Of a stretch of 33,692 bases of DNA, positions 7,644-15,907 are shown piece by piece. Positions within the stretch are counted from its first letter, which is position 1, and each line of letters starts with the position of its first letter. The notes beneath the pieces are model-generated. The model made no database searches and had not been told where the DNA came from. It worked only from the letters and a program-made list of their open reading frames with translations. This DNA is from Candidatus Hydrogenedentota bacterium (GTDB taxonomy: Bacteria > Hydrogenedentota > Hydrogenedentia > Hydrogenedentales > CAITNO01): positions 1 to 33,692 of the forward strand of contig JAAYJI010000140.1 in NCBI GenBank assembly GCA_012523015.1, given 5' to 3'. The position numbers were made by a program, and so were the translations under genes.

Positions 7644-9091
7644 TAGTCAATTCTAAGTACGGCGCTCATCTCTTCAGTCTGCGCTTTTATTTCCGCCTTG
7701 TACTCAAGCTGCAGCATGGTTTTGAGTATTTCTTTGTCCAGCCCTTCCGAGTAATCTGTGATGACCCTTTCCAAATCCTTGGCGAAACCTGTGCCGCTGA
7801 AACGCTGCGTATCGGTCAAAAGACTTTGCTGCAACTCATTGATCCGTGACTGTACTTCACGGAGCCCACGCATCCGATGTTGAGCCTCTGAAGGGAATTC
7901 ATCGCCAATAACGCGGTAGGCGTCTTCTGATTGTTTGAGCAAAGCCACGGCTTCGGCAAAATGATTTCTTGCCGCCTCTTCTTCAGCCAGACTTTTCAAA
8001 TCATCAGCTTGCCGTAATTGCTCTTGATATTGCGCCAACTGCTCATCCCGTTTTTGTATGAGTGCCGCCACTTCCAAGCGCCGCTTTTCCGCCGAAGGAT
8101 GCAGCATATTCACAGACAAGGCTTTTGCAAAGCCGCCAAGGGCTTCTTCAAGCATACCTTTTTGGAGTTTATCTTCTGCCGATTCATAATAATAATTGGC
8201 TATCTTTGCCACAACATCCCGACGTTCCGGCGAACTCGCGACAGCCTGTTCATATTCCCAGACGGCCCGTTCGCGAAAACCTGCCTCATAGAGCATATCC
8301 CCAATTTTCGCGTACATGTCGGCAGTGAAAGACGTCAATTTTTGGTAGTTCGTATCTGCCGCATCCAGTTCATTTTCTTTTCCCCGTTCCACATAAAAGG
8401 CATAGGCATTCAGTACATACCGTTCTAACTGTGCTGTTGAAATGGAGCTTTGAACCGTTGTCGAGGTAATGACAGACCACCACACATCCGCCACCGCATT
8501 CACAGAACGGCTAATATCTGTTATGCTCCTTGCAGCAGCGCCCCCGCGAAAACCGGAACCGCTTTTGTACTCGCTTTCAAGCAAATCATTGGCTTTGTTA
8601 GCCTCCAAAACACTGCGCTCTAAAGGTTCCATTGATTCGAGGGTACGACGTGATTCGGGCTTCAAATTTCCCGCATCAGCCAAGGACTCGGCATCACGGT
8701 AATATTGTGTGCGTATGGCGGGATCGCCTGTTGCCATGGGCGCCGTAACACGGCTGACCAATTTACCGAGGACCCCCAATCGCCATGCAAAATAAGCATC
8801 AATACGCGCGCCCCGCGTCGTACTCAATAGCGCCATTTCATTTTCGATTGCATGGATCGGGTCAGCGTTCATATCGGGAAATAAGGTTTCCATCTCAACA
8901 GGCGACAAAGCTGCGCCGGCACGGACTTCTTCTTGCAGCCTTGTCAAGGGCAAGTTTTTTTCTCGTGAAAGGAGGTGCAGCGCCGTGTTCACGACCGTCG
9001 ACTCTACACGAGGTCCCCAAGCCTGAGCCGACAGCGTACAACCGACTACTGCCACGACAAGAAGCATATGAAAATAAAAACGATTATTCAT
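7643..9091 (-). CDS. Exported helical-repeat (TPR-like) protein, unknown function
   Basis: Protein of 482 residues. The signal peptide MNNRFYFHMLLVVAVVGCTL plus SAQA gives cleavage after about residue 24, so the mature protein would start with WGPRVE. The middle (about 270-345) carries tetratricopeptide-like helices: MYAKIGDMLYEAGFRERAVWEYEQAV and KLQKGMLEEALGGFAKALSV-type segments. The C-terminal third (350-430) is charged and coiled-coil-like. N-terminal about 150 residues are helical without a recognised domain. It lies 26 bp behind the zinc-ribbon/TPR gene and overlaps the methyltransferase start by one base. Probably a periplasmic scaffold working with the neighbouring TPR membrane protein; function unknown. 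Confidence 0.72.
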   Translation of the reverse strand: MNNRFYFHMLLVVAVVGCTLSAQAWGPRVESTVVNTALHLLSREKNLPLTRLQEEVRAGAALSPVEMETLFPDMNADPIHAIENEMALLSTTRGARIDAYFAWRLGVLGKLVSRVTAPMATGDPAIRTQYYRDAESLADAGNLKPESRRTLESMEPLERSVLEANKANDLLESEYKSGSGFRGGAAARSITDISRSVNAVADVWWSVITSTTVQSSISTAQLERYVLNAYAFYVERGKENELDAADTNYQKLTSFTADMYAKIGDMLYEAGFRERAVWEYEQAVASSPERRDVVAKIANYYYESAEDKLQKGMLEEALGGFAKALSVNMLHPSAEKRRLEVAALIQKRDEQLAQYQEQLRQADDLKSLAEEEAARNHFAEAVALLKQSEDAYRVIGDEFPSEAQHRMRGLREVQSRINELQQSLLTDTQRFSGTGFAKDLERVITDYSEGLDKEILKTMLQLEYKAEIKAQTEEMSAVLRID

Positions 9092-9117
9092 GGAACAGTT
9101 TCCTTGTTTCTTCAGGG

Positions 9118-10665
9118 CTACTGCCTGGATTGACGGATTTGCGAGACCAGCACCTCAATCTCATTCAAACGCAGCTTTTGCGGATCCTCTTTCGCCAAGT
9201 CAAGATAATATTCCAGCTCTTGCAGTCCCGCTTCGGTGGAACCGCGATTGATCAACAGCAAGCCCAGCTCCAGCCGTGCCGCAGGATAATCAGCATGCAT
9301 GGATATGGCACGGCGATAGGCTTGTTCCGCTTGGTTGGTATCATGCTGCAGTGCAAAGATACGCCCTTGAATCGTTGCTTGGCGCGCCGTGTTCAAGCCG
9401 GATTCGCTTGCTTGCCGTGCCATGGCCGCGGCGCGGTCTAAGACATCTTTGTCCATGTAGGCAATCGCCATTTGCAGGGCAGCTGCGCCTGCAAATTCAC
9501 TTTTACCGTTGGAGATGGGTTCCAATGCCGCCAAGGCTTCGTCGACCAATTTGTTTTCCTGAAGGCACAGTGCATGAAAAAAACTTGCGCGCACATCGTC
9601 GGGCAATAATTTTTTGGCATCTGTCAATAAGCTCAGCGCCTTGCCGTTTTCACCTTGTTTCATTTCCAATAGGCCGGCATTTAATTTGACCAATCCCTCC
9701 AGATCATCGGGCAGTTCGGTTACCGATTCCAACAAGGGCAGCGCCTGTGCTTCTTCATCACGCATTAAAGAAGCGACGGCACGCACGACGGTCGCCCGCA
9801 TGTTTTCCGGATGATCCGCCAAGACTTTGTCCAACTCGGATACTGCCGCATCAGGCGCATCATCCAACAGCATGGACAGGCCCGGAAGGGATGGGGCAAC
9901 AGGAGCGCCCATGATCTGCGCCAAGCGTACGCGCTCACGAAATTCCTTATATTCTTCTTCGACGCCGCGAAGCAAGGCAAGCAACTTCAACAGTTCCGCG
10001 TCCCCTGAATACCGTTCTTGAACCGCCAGCTCCAGCAACGCGCTGAGACGTGCTCTGTCTGTGGTCTTCTGATCGCGTTCAGCAGCGAGGACGGCAAGAA
10101 TCAAGGCGTCCCGTTCACGGGCGCCGTGCTGCCTTGCCACGGCCTCAAAAGTCTCTGATGCGCGCCCAAACTGATTCGCATTCCAACAGATGACGCCCAA
10201 GAGGAACTGGGCTTCTTCATCTTTCGGCGCATTATGGATATGGCTTTGCAATAATTCGATGGCGTCTCCGTAATCACCGGAAGCCGCAACACGGCGCGCC
10301 TCTCCAACAGGATCTTGAAGCATAAAGAAGGCAAAGAAAGCCAATCCCGCCAGAATGAGCAGTACCAAGACGCCTAAAACAGCATAGCCGAAAATGCGAT
10401 TGAAATTGGCCCTGACTTTTTTATCGTCCTGTTTATCCTGTTGTTCTATTTTTTGGCCGGTCAGCAGATTCGTTCCGCACTTCACACAAACGATGTCTCC
10501 GGAACCCACAGCAGCGCCGCAGGCGGGACAGTGTGAACTGCTTGAAGTTCCCGTATCAGCGGCGGGTACGGCCCGGTTTTTAAGCGGTCCTCCGCAATGG
10601 ATGCAGTCGTCTGACGAGGCATCCGCCAGACCGCCGCAGAAAGGACACTTGATCATTTTTGCCAC
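9118..10665 (-). CDS. Zinc-ribbon, single-span membrane protein with TPR repeats
   Basis: Protein of 515 residues with a clear three-part plan. Two zinc ribbons lie in the cytoplasmic N-terminus: C7-x2-C10...C21-x2-C24 and C46-x2-C49...C60-x2-C63. A transmembrane helix follows at about 91-114 (FGYAVLGVLVLLILAGLAFF). The remaining 400 residues are tandem TPR-type helix pairs, for example GDYGDAIELLQSHIHNAPKD, ASETFEAVARQHG, DEALAALEPISNGK and AEQAYRRAISMHADYPAARL. TPR arrays bind proteins, so this may organise an envelope complex, with the ribbons reading something in the cytoplasm. No enzymatic motif. It sits 78 bp behind the microprotein, which carries a similar ribbon, and 26 bp ahead of the exported repeat protein. 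Confidence 0.8.
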   Translation of the reverse strand: MAKMIKCPFCGGLADASSDDCIHCGGPLKNRAVPAADTGTSSSSHCPACGAAVGSGDIVCVKCGTNLLTGQKIEQQDKQDDKKVRANFNRIFGYAVLGVLVLLILAGLAFFAFFMLQDPVGEARRVAASGDYGDAIELLQSHIHNAPKDEEAQFLLGVICWNANQFGRASETFEAVARQHGARERDALILAVLAAERDQKTTDRARLSALLELAVQERYSGDAELLKLLALLRGVEEEYKEFRERVRLAQIMGAPVAPSLPGLSMLLDDAPDAAVSELDKVLADHPENMRATVVRAVASLMRDEEAQALPLLESVTELPDDLEGLVKLNAGLLEMKQGENGKALSLLTDAKKLLPDDVRASFFHALCLQENKLVDEALAALEPISNGKSEFAGAAALQMAIAYMDKDVLDRAAAMARQASESGLNTARQATIQGRIFALQHDTNQAEQAYRRAISMHADYPAARLELGLLLINRGSTEAGLQELEYYLDLAKEDPQKLRLNEIEVLVSQIRQSRQ

Positions 10666-10743
10666 GATAAAATCCCTTCTTGTGTTTTCAATCAGTCTTC
10701 CAGCTTCAACGTGTTACAACCCGTTTCCGTTGGGAAGCAGGCA

Positions 10744-10917
10744 TCATAAATCTAAGTCATCGGGCAAATAGCTGCCACAATGGGAGCATTCTTCTTTGGC
10801 GACCCACGTGCGGCGGCCGCAATGAGGGCATTTGGGCCAAAACAGAGACGGAATACTCAGTCCTGCAATAGCTACTACAAGGGTACTCATAATTACCAAA
10901 TAGGGTATATGAATCAT
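10744..10917 (-). CDS. 57-residue membrane zinc-ribbon microprotein
   Basis: A small gene below usual length cut-offs. From ATG at 10915-10917 the protein is 57 residues: a hydrophobic span at about 4-26 (IPYLVIMSTLVVAIAGLSI...), then one zinc ribbon C30-x2-C33...C44-x2-C47, ending PDDLDL. GGAAG on the minus strand at 10925-10929 lies seven bases before the ATG. A second in-frame ATG at 10890 would give 48 residues and cut the helix, so the longer form is preferred. A TATAAT on the same strand (10968-10973) lies upstream, without a good -35. The ribbon resembles those of the next gene, 78 bp downstream, suggesting that the two proteins share a partner or form a complex. Function unknown. Confidence 0.7.
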   Translation of the reverse strand: MIHIPYLVIMSTLVVAIAGLSIPSLFWPKCPHCGRRTWVAKEECSHCGSYLPDDLDL

Positions 10918-10977
10918 GGAAAAACTTCCAATGGCACTATCGAACTTTCCGTCAGTTGTCCTAAATGATTATACCTG

Positions 10978-11010
10978 AAAACAAAAGCAAAGCATGAGTG
11001 CTTGTTTTCT
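10978..11010 (-). terminator. Imperfect hairpin after the three-span membrane protein gene
   Basis: GAAAAC plus AAGCA on the left pair with TGCTT plus GTTTTC on the right across a short bulge. On the minus strand it lies 13 bp past the stop of the 11023-11544 gene. The T-rich arm is part of the stem and no separate T run follows, so termination is only possible. Confidence 0.3.
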
Positions 11011-11022
11011 CTTTTCCGTCCG

Positions 11023-11544
11023 CTATCTTTTGAACAGATCTTTAGCAGACGAATTGAGTCCTGTGTATTTGCGCGGTACTCCCCAATCATCATCGTCGAC
11101 GGTACTTTTCGTCTTCGGTTGTTCCTGGTAAAAGCGGGACTTATGTTTGTATTGCGGCTTCAAAGGACGCAAACGGTGAACGAGCGCAAGTATAACAATG
11201 AATAGAACAAGCTCAAGCCATATGATCCAATTGGGATCGTATTCCTCCCATTCCCAAAACCGAAGAAGCGGTGTTGTCCAATATACATGATCTGTCTCAT
11301 CATGGATAATCCGCATGGACGACGTACTTTTGAACCAAGCAGACACTTTTACCAACACAAAGATAAAAACGTGCATCACATAGCTTAAAACAACAATCTG
11401 AAGCAAAAACACCAAGGCAGGCACAGAATAACGGCGTGTAAAATAAAATATGACCCCCAGTAAAAGCGCGCCAACAATCAGTAGAACGGCATTTTCTTTC
11501 AGAAAAGGTAAAATCGGCTGAAAGAGTTCTGCATAAAATTCCAT
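11023..11544 (-). CDS. Three-span membrane protein, unknown function
   Basis: From ATG 11544 the protein is 173 residues. The frame is open further to a TTG at 11604, but the ATG has GGAG seven bases upstream, and the extra 20 codons cover a TATAAT-like sequence (about 11589-11594) that may be the promoter. Three hydrophobic helices are visible: about 18-35 (AVLLIVGALLLGVIFYF), 41-67 (PALVFLLQIVVLSYVMHVFIF) and 105-123 (WIIWLELVLFIVILALV), followed by a charged cytoplasmic tail ending SAKDLFKR. The loop between helices two and three is rich in Trp, Asp and Glu. No family recognised. It heads the minus-strand cluster; the microprotein follows after 105 bp. Confidence 0.7.
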   Translation of the reverse strand: MEFYAELFQPILPFLKENAVLLIVGALLLGVIFYFTRRYSVPALVFLLQIVVLSYVMHVFIFVLVKVSAWFKSTSSMRIIHDETDHVYWTTPLLRFWEWEEYDPNWIIWLELVLFIVILALVHRLRPLKPQYKHKSRFYQEQPKTKSTVDDDDWGVPRKYTGLNSSAKDLFKR

Positions 11545-11716
11545 GAACGCGCTCCAGTCTGTTTTTTTCGCTTCTATAGCACACTTTGGAATATTATAGT
11601 ACAAGAAACCAAAAGAAAAAACAAAGAGTCTTTAATGAATAGCTCATGCTATTTTTAGCATCAGAAATCAAAAAACTATCTTTGCTTCATTGATCTTTAA
11701 AAAAGGAGTCTGAACC

Positions 11717-13066
11717 ATGCGCATTTTAAAACGGATCATCGTCATTAGTTTAGGAGTACTACTGCTTCTTGGTATCGGCGCATATGTATGGCTCCATCCC
11801 GGCCGCGGTCCCCGTGAAGAAATTGATCCAAACGCCAACGGTTGGGCAGAAGAGGTGGACGGCGCTATGGTGCTGCATCTCAAAGGAACACCCTACGAAA
11901 TGGGCTATCAACGGGGTTACCTCGCCAAAGAAAAGGTTCGGCTTACCATGGATCTTTTCGACGGTTTGCTGAAACAGGCAGAACAGGAAGTGGGGCTGCC
12001 CCGATTCGCCTCCAATCTGATCCTTGATATTACCTACGCCCTATGCGCGCCTTACATTCCGGAAAGCTACAAACGAGAAATGGAAGGGCTTGCCGACGGA
12101 AGCGGCTGCGATCTCAGGATCTTTAGACGGGGACATGTCTTGTCCGTGATTACTGAACGTGGCTGCAGCGCCTTCGCTGTTTGGGGTAAAGCAACAACAG
12201 ACGGCGCTCTCTATCACGGCCGTAATTTTGACTGGATCACTTCTGCCGGGCTGGAAGACACCGCCTTGCTTTGTTTATATGAACCTGAAGGATTGAAAGC
12301 CTTCGCATCCGTGGGCTACGCAGGATTAATCGGTGTTTACAGCGGCATGAATATGGAAGGCATATCGATTAGCCAGATTGGCGCCGTCACCAAAGATAAA
12401 TCGCTGCGCGGGCTGCCCCTCGAATTAATTTTACGCAGGATACTGGAAGAATGCGGCAATATTGACGAAGTGCGGGCACTCATGAATCAGGTTAAACACA
12501 CGGTAGGCTTCAATTATGTGGTTGCCGACGGTGACGCCAAAACAGCGCGCGCCTTTGAAACTACGGCCCATCATGTGGCGGAATTCGGGCCCAACGACCC
12601 CAAAGAAACCGTGGAATATGCCAAGCCCATGGAAGACGCCGTTTATCGTTCAGACGAGGCAATGGATCCCGTGGTCCGCAGTCTGCAAGACTGCGCCAAT
12701 GCGCCGCAATTGCCCTATGGCTCCAATTCCTATGATCACCGTTACATGGGCATCGTCAACGGTATCACTGAAAATTACGGGAACATCGATCAAGCCATTG
12801 CTTTAGAAATCTTGAAAGCAACGGCCATGAAAAACGCGAATCTCCACGGCGTCCTTGCCAATTCAACTACCCGTGAATTATGGGTAGCCCATGCGAAGAA
12901 TGGTCAAAACGCCTCCCTGCAGCCTTACATTCATTTCGACCTGAAACGGCTCTTTTTGAAACCTGAAGAAAGACCCGCCCTTGAAGCGGAACCGGCGGAG
13001 GAGGTGGAGCCGCCCGTTGAAGTTGAAGCGGCTGCTGAACCCGAAACCCCTGAAACAACGCCCTGA
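11717..13066 (+). CDS. Membrane-anchored peptidase C45 / acyl-CoA:6-APA acyltransferase-like hydrolase
   Basis: Protein of 449 residues with an N-terminal anchor at about 6-26. The family pattern is evident: GTPYEMGYQRGYLAKE (57-72), then Cys150 in RGCSAFAVWGKATTDG, which is the expected Ntn-hydrolase nucleophile, then YHGRNFDW (166-173), and VGYAGLIGVYSGMNMEGISIS. Relatives include penicillin isopenicillin-N acyltransferase and many uncharacterised amidases/acyltransferases; in some the Cys is exposed by autocleavage. Here it would act on an amide or acyl donor outside the cytoplasm. The C-terminal 35 residues are a Pro/Glu/Val-rich, low-complexity tail. AAAGGAG at about 11701-11707 sets the start. 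Monocistronic by spacing. Confidence 0.83.
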   Translation: MRILKRIIVISLGVLLLLGIGAYVWLHPGRGPREEIDPNANGWAEEVDGAMVLHLKGTPYEMGYQRGYLAKEKVRLTMDLFDGLLKQAEQEVGLPRFASNLILDITYALCAPYIPESYKREMEGLADGSGCDLRIFRRGHVLSVITERGCSAFAVWGKATTDGALYHGRNFDWITSAGLEDTALLCLYEPEGLKAFASVGYAGLIGVYSGMNMEGISISQIGAVTKDKSLRGLPLELILRRILEECGNIDEVRALMNQVKHTVGFNYVVADGDAKTARAFETTAHHVAEFGPNDPKETVEYAKPMEDAVYRSDEAMDPVVRSLQDCANAPQLPYGSNSYDHRYMGIVNGITENYGNIDQAIALEILKATAMKNANLHGVLANSTTRELWVAHAKNGQNASLQPYIHFDLKRLFLKPEERPALEAEPAEEVEPPVEVEAAAEPETPETTP

Positions 13067-13067
13067 T

Positions 13068-13096
13068 ATGACAGTTTTACATCGATAACGTATAAT
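13068..13096 (+). promoter_or_regulatory. Strong sigma-70-type promoter candidate upstream of the transglycosylase
   Basis: ATGACA (13068-13073) and a perfect TATAAT (13091-13096) are separated by the ideal 17 bases. It starts immediately after the C45 gene stop and points toward the leader ORF and lytic transglycosylase. Confidence 0.55.
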
Positions 13097-13107
13097 TTTC
13101 AGTTATC
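13084..13107. promoter_or_regulatory. Inverted repeat enclosing the -10 box, possible operator
   Basis: GATAAC (13084-13089) and GTTATC (13102-13107) are perfect complements with twelve bases between, and the TATAAT of the 13068-13096 promoter lies inside. A repressor bound here would block the promoter; alternatively it is a weak hairpin. Confidence 0.35.
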
Positions 13108-13167
13108 ATGAAGAATGCAAATCCTGATGGTTTTAACTGAAAAACACATCTTGTAGACGGATATTAC

Positions 13168-13196
13168 TTGACATATCACAGGATATAGTATAAACT
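13168..13196 (+). promoter_or_regulatory. Second promoter candidate upstream of the transglycosylase
   Basis: A perfect TTGACA (13168-13173) is followed 17 bases later by TAAACT (13191-13196), or 15 bases later by TATAAA (13189-13194). It lies 61 bp before the leader ORF. Confidence 0.45.
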
Positions 13197-13256
13197 ATGC
13201 GCAAATGGGTCTGAAGAACCTGCTGAATAAACATAGCTCAACGGAGACGAGTCATT

Positions 13257-13367
13257 GTGCGTGAAGGGAGTCCATCCAATTTGATCCGCTTGGTTTATGC
13301 CGATAGCAGACCTATTATTTGCAATGACCAACTCGACACGGCAGATAAGGAGAGCGTTCGCACGTGA
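13257..13367 (+). CDS. 36-codon leader ORF overlapping the transglycosylase start
   Basis: From GTG 13257 the frame reads MREGSPSNLIRLVYADSRPI and ends at TGA 13365-13367, which overlaps the GTG start of the next gene (13364) as GTGA. GGAG at 13242-13245 is a plausible ribosome site eleven bases upstream. The exact stop/start overlap and the promoters upstream argue for translation, perhaps as a coupling leader. No homology recognised, and a chance ORF of this size is possible. Confidence 0.33.
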   Translation: MREGSPSNLIRLVYADSRPIICNDQLDTADKESVRT

Positions 13368-15634
13368 AAACCGTAGCCACTTTACCTGAAGCATGTCGCC
13401 GATTCATTTCGTCTTACATTACATACAATTCGGTGATCCTTTTTGTCACAGTTATTTTCCTAATCACCGGTTGCGCCAATCAGTCCTATGACCAAGGTCA
13501 TATACGTCCCTCCGTTCGTATAGATCATGCCCCCGTCGATACGGACGCCGACCGAGTTGTCGACGTGAACGCTTTGCTCAACGAAGCAGAAGCAGAACTT
13601 CAAAAAGCTAATGCCGCCCACGAACAAGGTAATTTTGACGCTGCCCAAGCCCATTACCAACGGGTACTGAAACTGCTTTTAGATGCCAACCTGGATCCTG
13701 CTCTTTTCTATGAATCCAACGGACAGCTTGAAGCAATCTTGAAGATGTACTTGAAACATGCCCACCTTTACCATCATCCTGAGGGGCGTCTCGGTTCTTC
13801 CAAAACAGGGGTCTACAACGACATTGCCATTAGTCTGCCCCTGCCTAAATATGTAGAAGCAGAAATTGCCGAGCTGCGGGAACGCTATCCCGGTACCTTT
13901 CAGCGGGGACTCGATCGCAGCGCACGCTATATGCCTTATATAAGAGAATACTTCCGCTCCCAAGGCTTGCCCGAAGATCTAGCGTGGCTCGCCATGGTTG
14001 AAAGCATGTTTCGTCCTGATGCCGTTTCTCCTGCAGGCGCAGGCGGTATGTGGCAGTTCATGCGCGCCACGGGACGGCGCTTCTCGCTGCGAATGGACAG
14101 TTACGTAGATGAACGGAAAAACTGGCGCAGTTCAACCCAAGCGGCGGCAGAATATCTGAAGTGTTTGTACAATTTCTTTGATGGTGATTGGTCGCTTGCT
14201 GTAACAGCATACAATATGGGTGAAGGCGGCTTATCACGGGCGATGGAAGCCAATGGCGGCGACCGCAATTTTTGGAATCTTATTGAGACGCCTCCTGCTT
14301 CCGAGCGCATTAAACAAGAATCGAAAAAGTATTATCCCCGTCTGCTCGCCTATATCGTGGTTGCCAACGCGCCGGAAAGATACGGATTTAACCGCCCGGA
14401 CAGTACCATCGAAAGCATAGATTTTGTGCCCGTAAATGGACGCTACAACTTGGCGGAACTGGATAAGACCTTAGGATTAAACGCAGGGACCCTGTCGGAG
14501 CTTAATCCCGATCTGATCCAAAAAGCGACACCCCCTCAAGGGGAATATATGATGGCTGTACCGCTAAGCCATCGAGAACAATTGTTGGCTGCCCTCAAAA
14601 CGACGAAGCCCGTTCAGTATGCGGCGCCCGTGGAAAAGGCACCTGCATCAGCGCCTCAAAAAGGCGGCGTACACAGAGTGCGCAAAGGCGAAACGATTTC
14701 CAGCATCGCACGCACTTATGGCGTGTCGGAACAGCAGCTCATGCAAGCCAATCGGATTCGTAACGCCAGACAGCTGCAGGCGAATCAATCGCTCCATATC
14801 CCCGGCGTCGTATCGACCAGCAAAGATCCCGCCCTTGCTCTAGCTCAAGAAAAAGCCTCCACCGTGACCGTCAAAGAGTCTGCCGCTTCGACCTATACCG
14901 TAAAAACAGGGGATACCTTGTCTGCCATAGCCTGCAGTCATAAAACCTCGGTAACGGCGCTGACAAAACTGAACAACCTCAAAGAAGGCGATTGTATCCG
15001 TGTCGGCCAGGTGCTTAATCTCGGCACAGCAGCCGCGCCCGCACAAGAATCTGCCCCGCGCTACCATGAAGTCAAATCCGGTGAATATCCCAGCGTCATC
15101 GCCAAACTCTACGGCGTTTCCACCCCTGATCTGCTCCGCTGGAATAATCTCACACCCCAATCCGTGATTCGCGCAGGTGATCGTCTGGTCATCGGCGGTC
15201 CCGGCGGGAAAGCCGCTTCGACAACCGCTGTCGCCGAACAAAATAATACACCGAGCAAAGCACAAAAAGCTGAAGTGAAGACCCATAAAATTGCGCCGGG
15301 TGAAACCGCCTCCGCCATTGCGGCCCGTTATGGCGTTAAAACGGCGAACCTCCTCGCTGCCAATGATCTCACCGCCAAATCTATATTGATCGTTGGACAC
15401 ACATTGACAATCCCACAGGCGCAGCAAGGTATCAGCACCCGTGACCAATCGAAGGACATCCAGCTCTCCAAGGCATCACAAAAGAAAACGGTGCACACCG
15501 TCACGGCGGGACAAAACCCCACCTCCATCGCACAACGTTATGGCGTTAAAGTCAAAGATTTGTTTGAATGGAACAACTGGCCGGATGCGCCCGTCCTGCG
15601 TGTAGGTGATAAGGTCTCCATTTACCAAGATTGA
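13364..15634 (+). CDS. MltD-like membrane-bound lytic transglycosylase with five LysM repeats
   Basis: Protein of 756 residues from GTG 13364, with AAGGAG at about 13347-13352. A long hydrophobic signal ends in lipobox LITGC (Cys37), so it is probably an outer- or inner-membrane lipoprotein. Residues 75-110 contain a TPR-like helix pair. The SLT/transglycosylase domain (about 185-320) has the catalytic Glu213 in WLAMVESMFRPDAVSPAGAGG and the AVTAYNMGEGG motif; it cleaves the MurNAc-GlcNAc bond of peptidoglycan forming 1,6-anhydro-muramyl ends. Five LysM peptidoglycan-binding repeats follow at about 435-480, 505-548, 563-608, 638-684 and 710-755, separated by Ala/Thr/Ser-rich linkers. E. coli MltD has the same order with two LysM repeats, so this one is unusually long. 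Confidence 0.9.
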   Translation: MKTVATLPEACRRFISSYITYNSVILFVTVIFLITGCANQSYDQGHIRPSVRIDHAPVDTDADRVVDVNALLNEAEAELQKANAAHEQGNFDAAQAHYQRVLKLLLDANLDPALFYESNGQLEAILKMYLKHAHLYHHPEGRLGSSKTGVYNDIAISLPLPKYVEAEIAELRERYPGTFQRGLDRSARYMPYIREYFRSQGLPEDLAWLAMVESMFRPDAVSPAGAGGMWQFMRATGRRFSLRMDSYVDERKNWRSSTQAAAEYLKCLYNFFDGDWSLAVTAYNMGEGGLSRAMEANGGDRNFWNLIETPPASERIKQESKKYYPRLLAYIVVANAPERYGFNRPDSTIESIDFVPVNGRYNLAELDKTLGLNAGTLSELNPDLIQKATPPQGEYMMAVPLSHREQLLAALKTTKPVQYAAPVEKAPASAPQKGGVHRVRKGETISSIARTYGVSEQQLMQANRIRNARQLQANQSLHIPGVVSTSKDPALALAQEKASTVTVKESAASTYTVKTGDTLSAIACSHKTSVTALTKLNNLKEGDCIRVGQVLNLGTAAAPAQESAPRYHEVKSGEYPSVIAKLYGVSTPDLLRWNNLTPQSVIRAGDRLVIGGPGGKAASTTAVAEQNNTPSKAQKAEVKTHKIAPGETASAIAARYGVKTANLLAANDLTAKSILIVGHTLTIPQAQQGISTRDQSKDIQLSKASQKKTVHTVTAGQNPTSIAQRYGVKVKDLFEWNNWPDAPVLRVGDKVSIYQD

Positions 15635-15810
15635 TCGCTGGCCAATCCGCTGCAGCCTAAGCTGAGAGTCTTAGGATCCAAAAGCATGTCTGTATTTCGG
15701 ACCGCCTGTCCCCGCTTCATTTTCTTTCCTCTAAATCTTCGAAAAAGACATTTTCCCTTCGCAAAAATCCATGGCGCCCTGCCCCGCGTCAATGTCTCCA
15801 TAAGATATTC

Positions 15811-15839
15811 TTTACTGTGCCCTATTTTCTGTGCATAAT
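15811..15839 (+). promoter_or_regulatory. Promoter candidate for the carbohydrate operon
   Basis: TTTACT (15811-15816) and CATAAT (15834-15839) are 17 bases apart and lie 69 bp before the oxidoreductase start. The rest of the 273-bp gap (15635-15907) shows no gene or clear terminator. Confidence 0.4.
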
Positions 15840-15907
15840 AACAGTTCCCCAATAGCAAAAAGGCTATACCGGAAAGAAGCCTACACCCTATCATAAGGAC
15901 GTCTTTT

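Noticed and set aside
7044-7646. Long plus-strand open frame opposite the methyltransferase gene
   Set aside because: Antisense shadow; the minus-strand frame has all SPOUT motifs.
9068-9090. Mature WG start of the 482-residue protein, resembling zinc phospholipase C / S1 nuclease N-termini
   Set aside because: The His and Asp ligands expected for those zinc enzymes are not visible in the following sequence.
11545-11604. Longer TTG-started form of the three-span membrane protein
   Set aside because: The internal ATG has a good ribosome site and the extra region contains a -10-like sequence.
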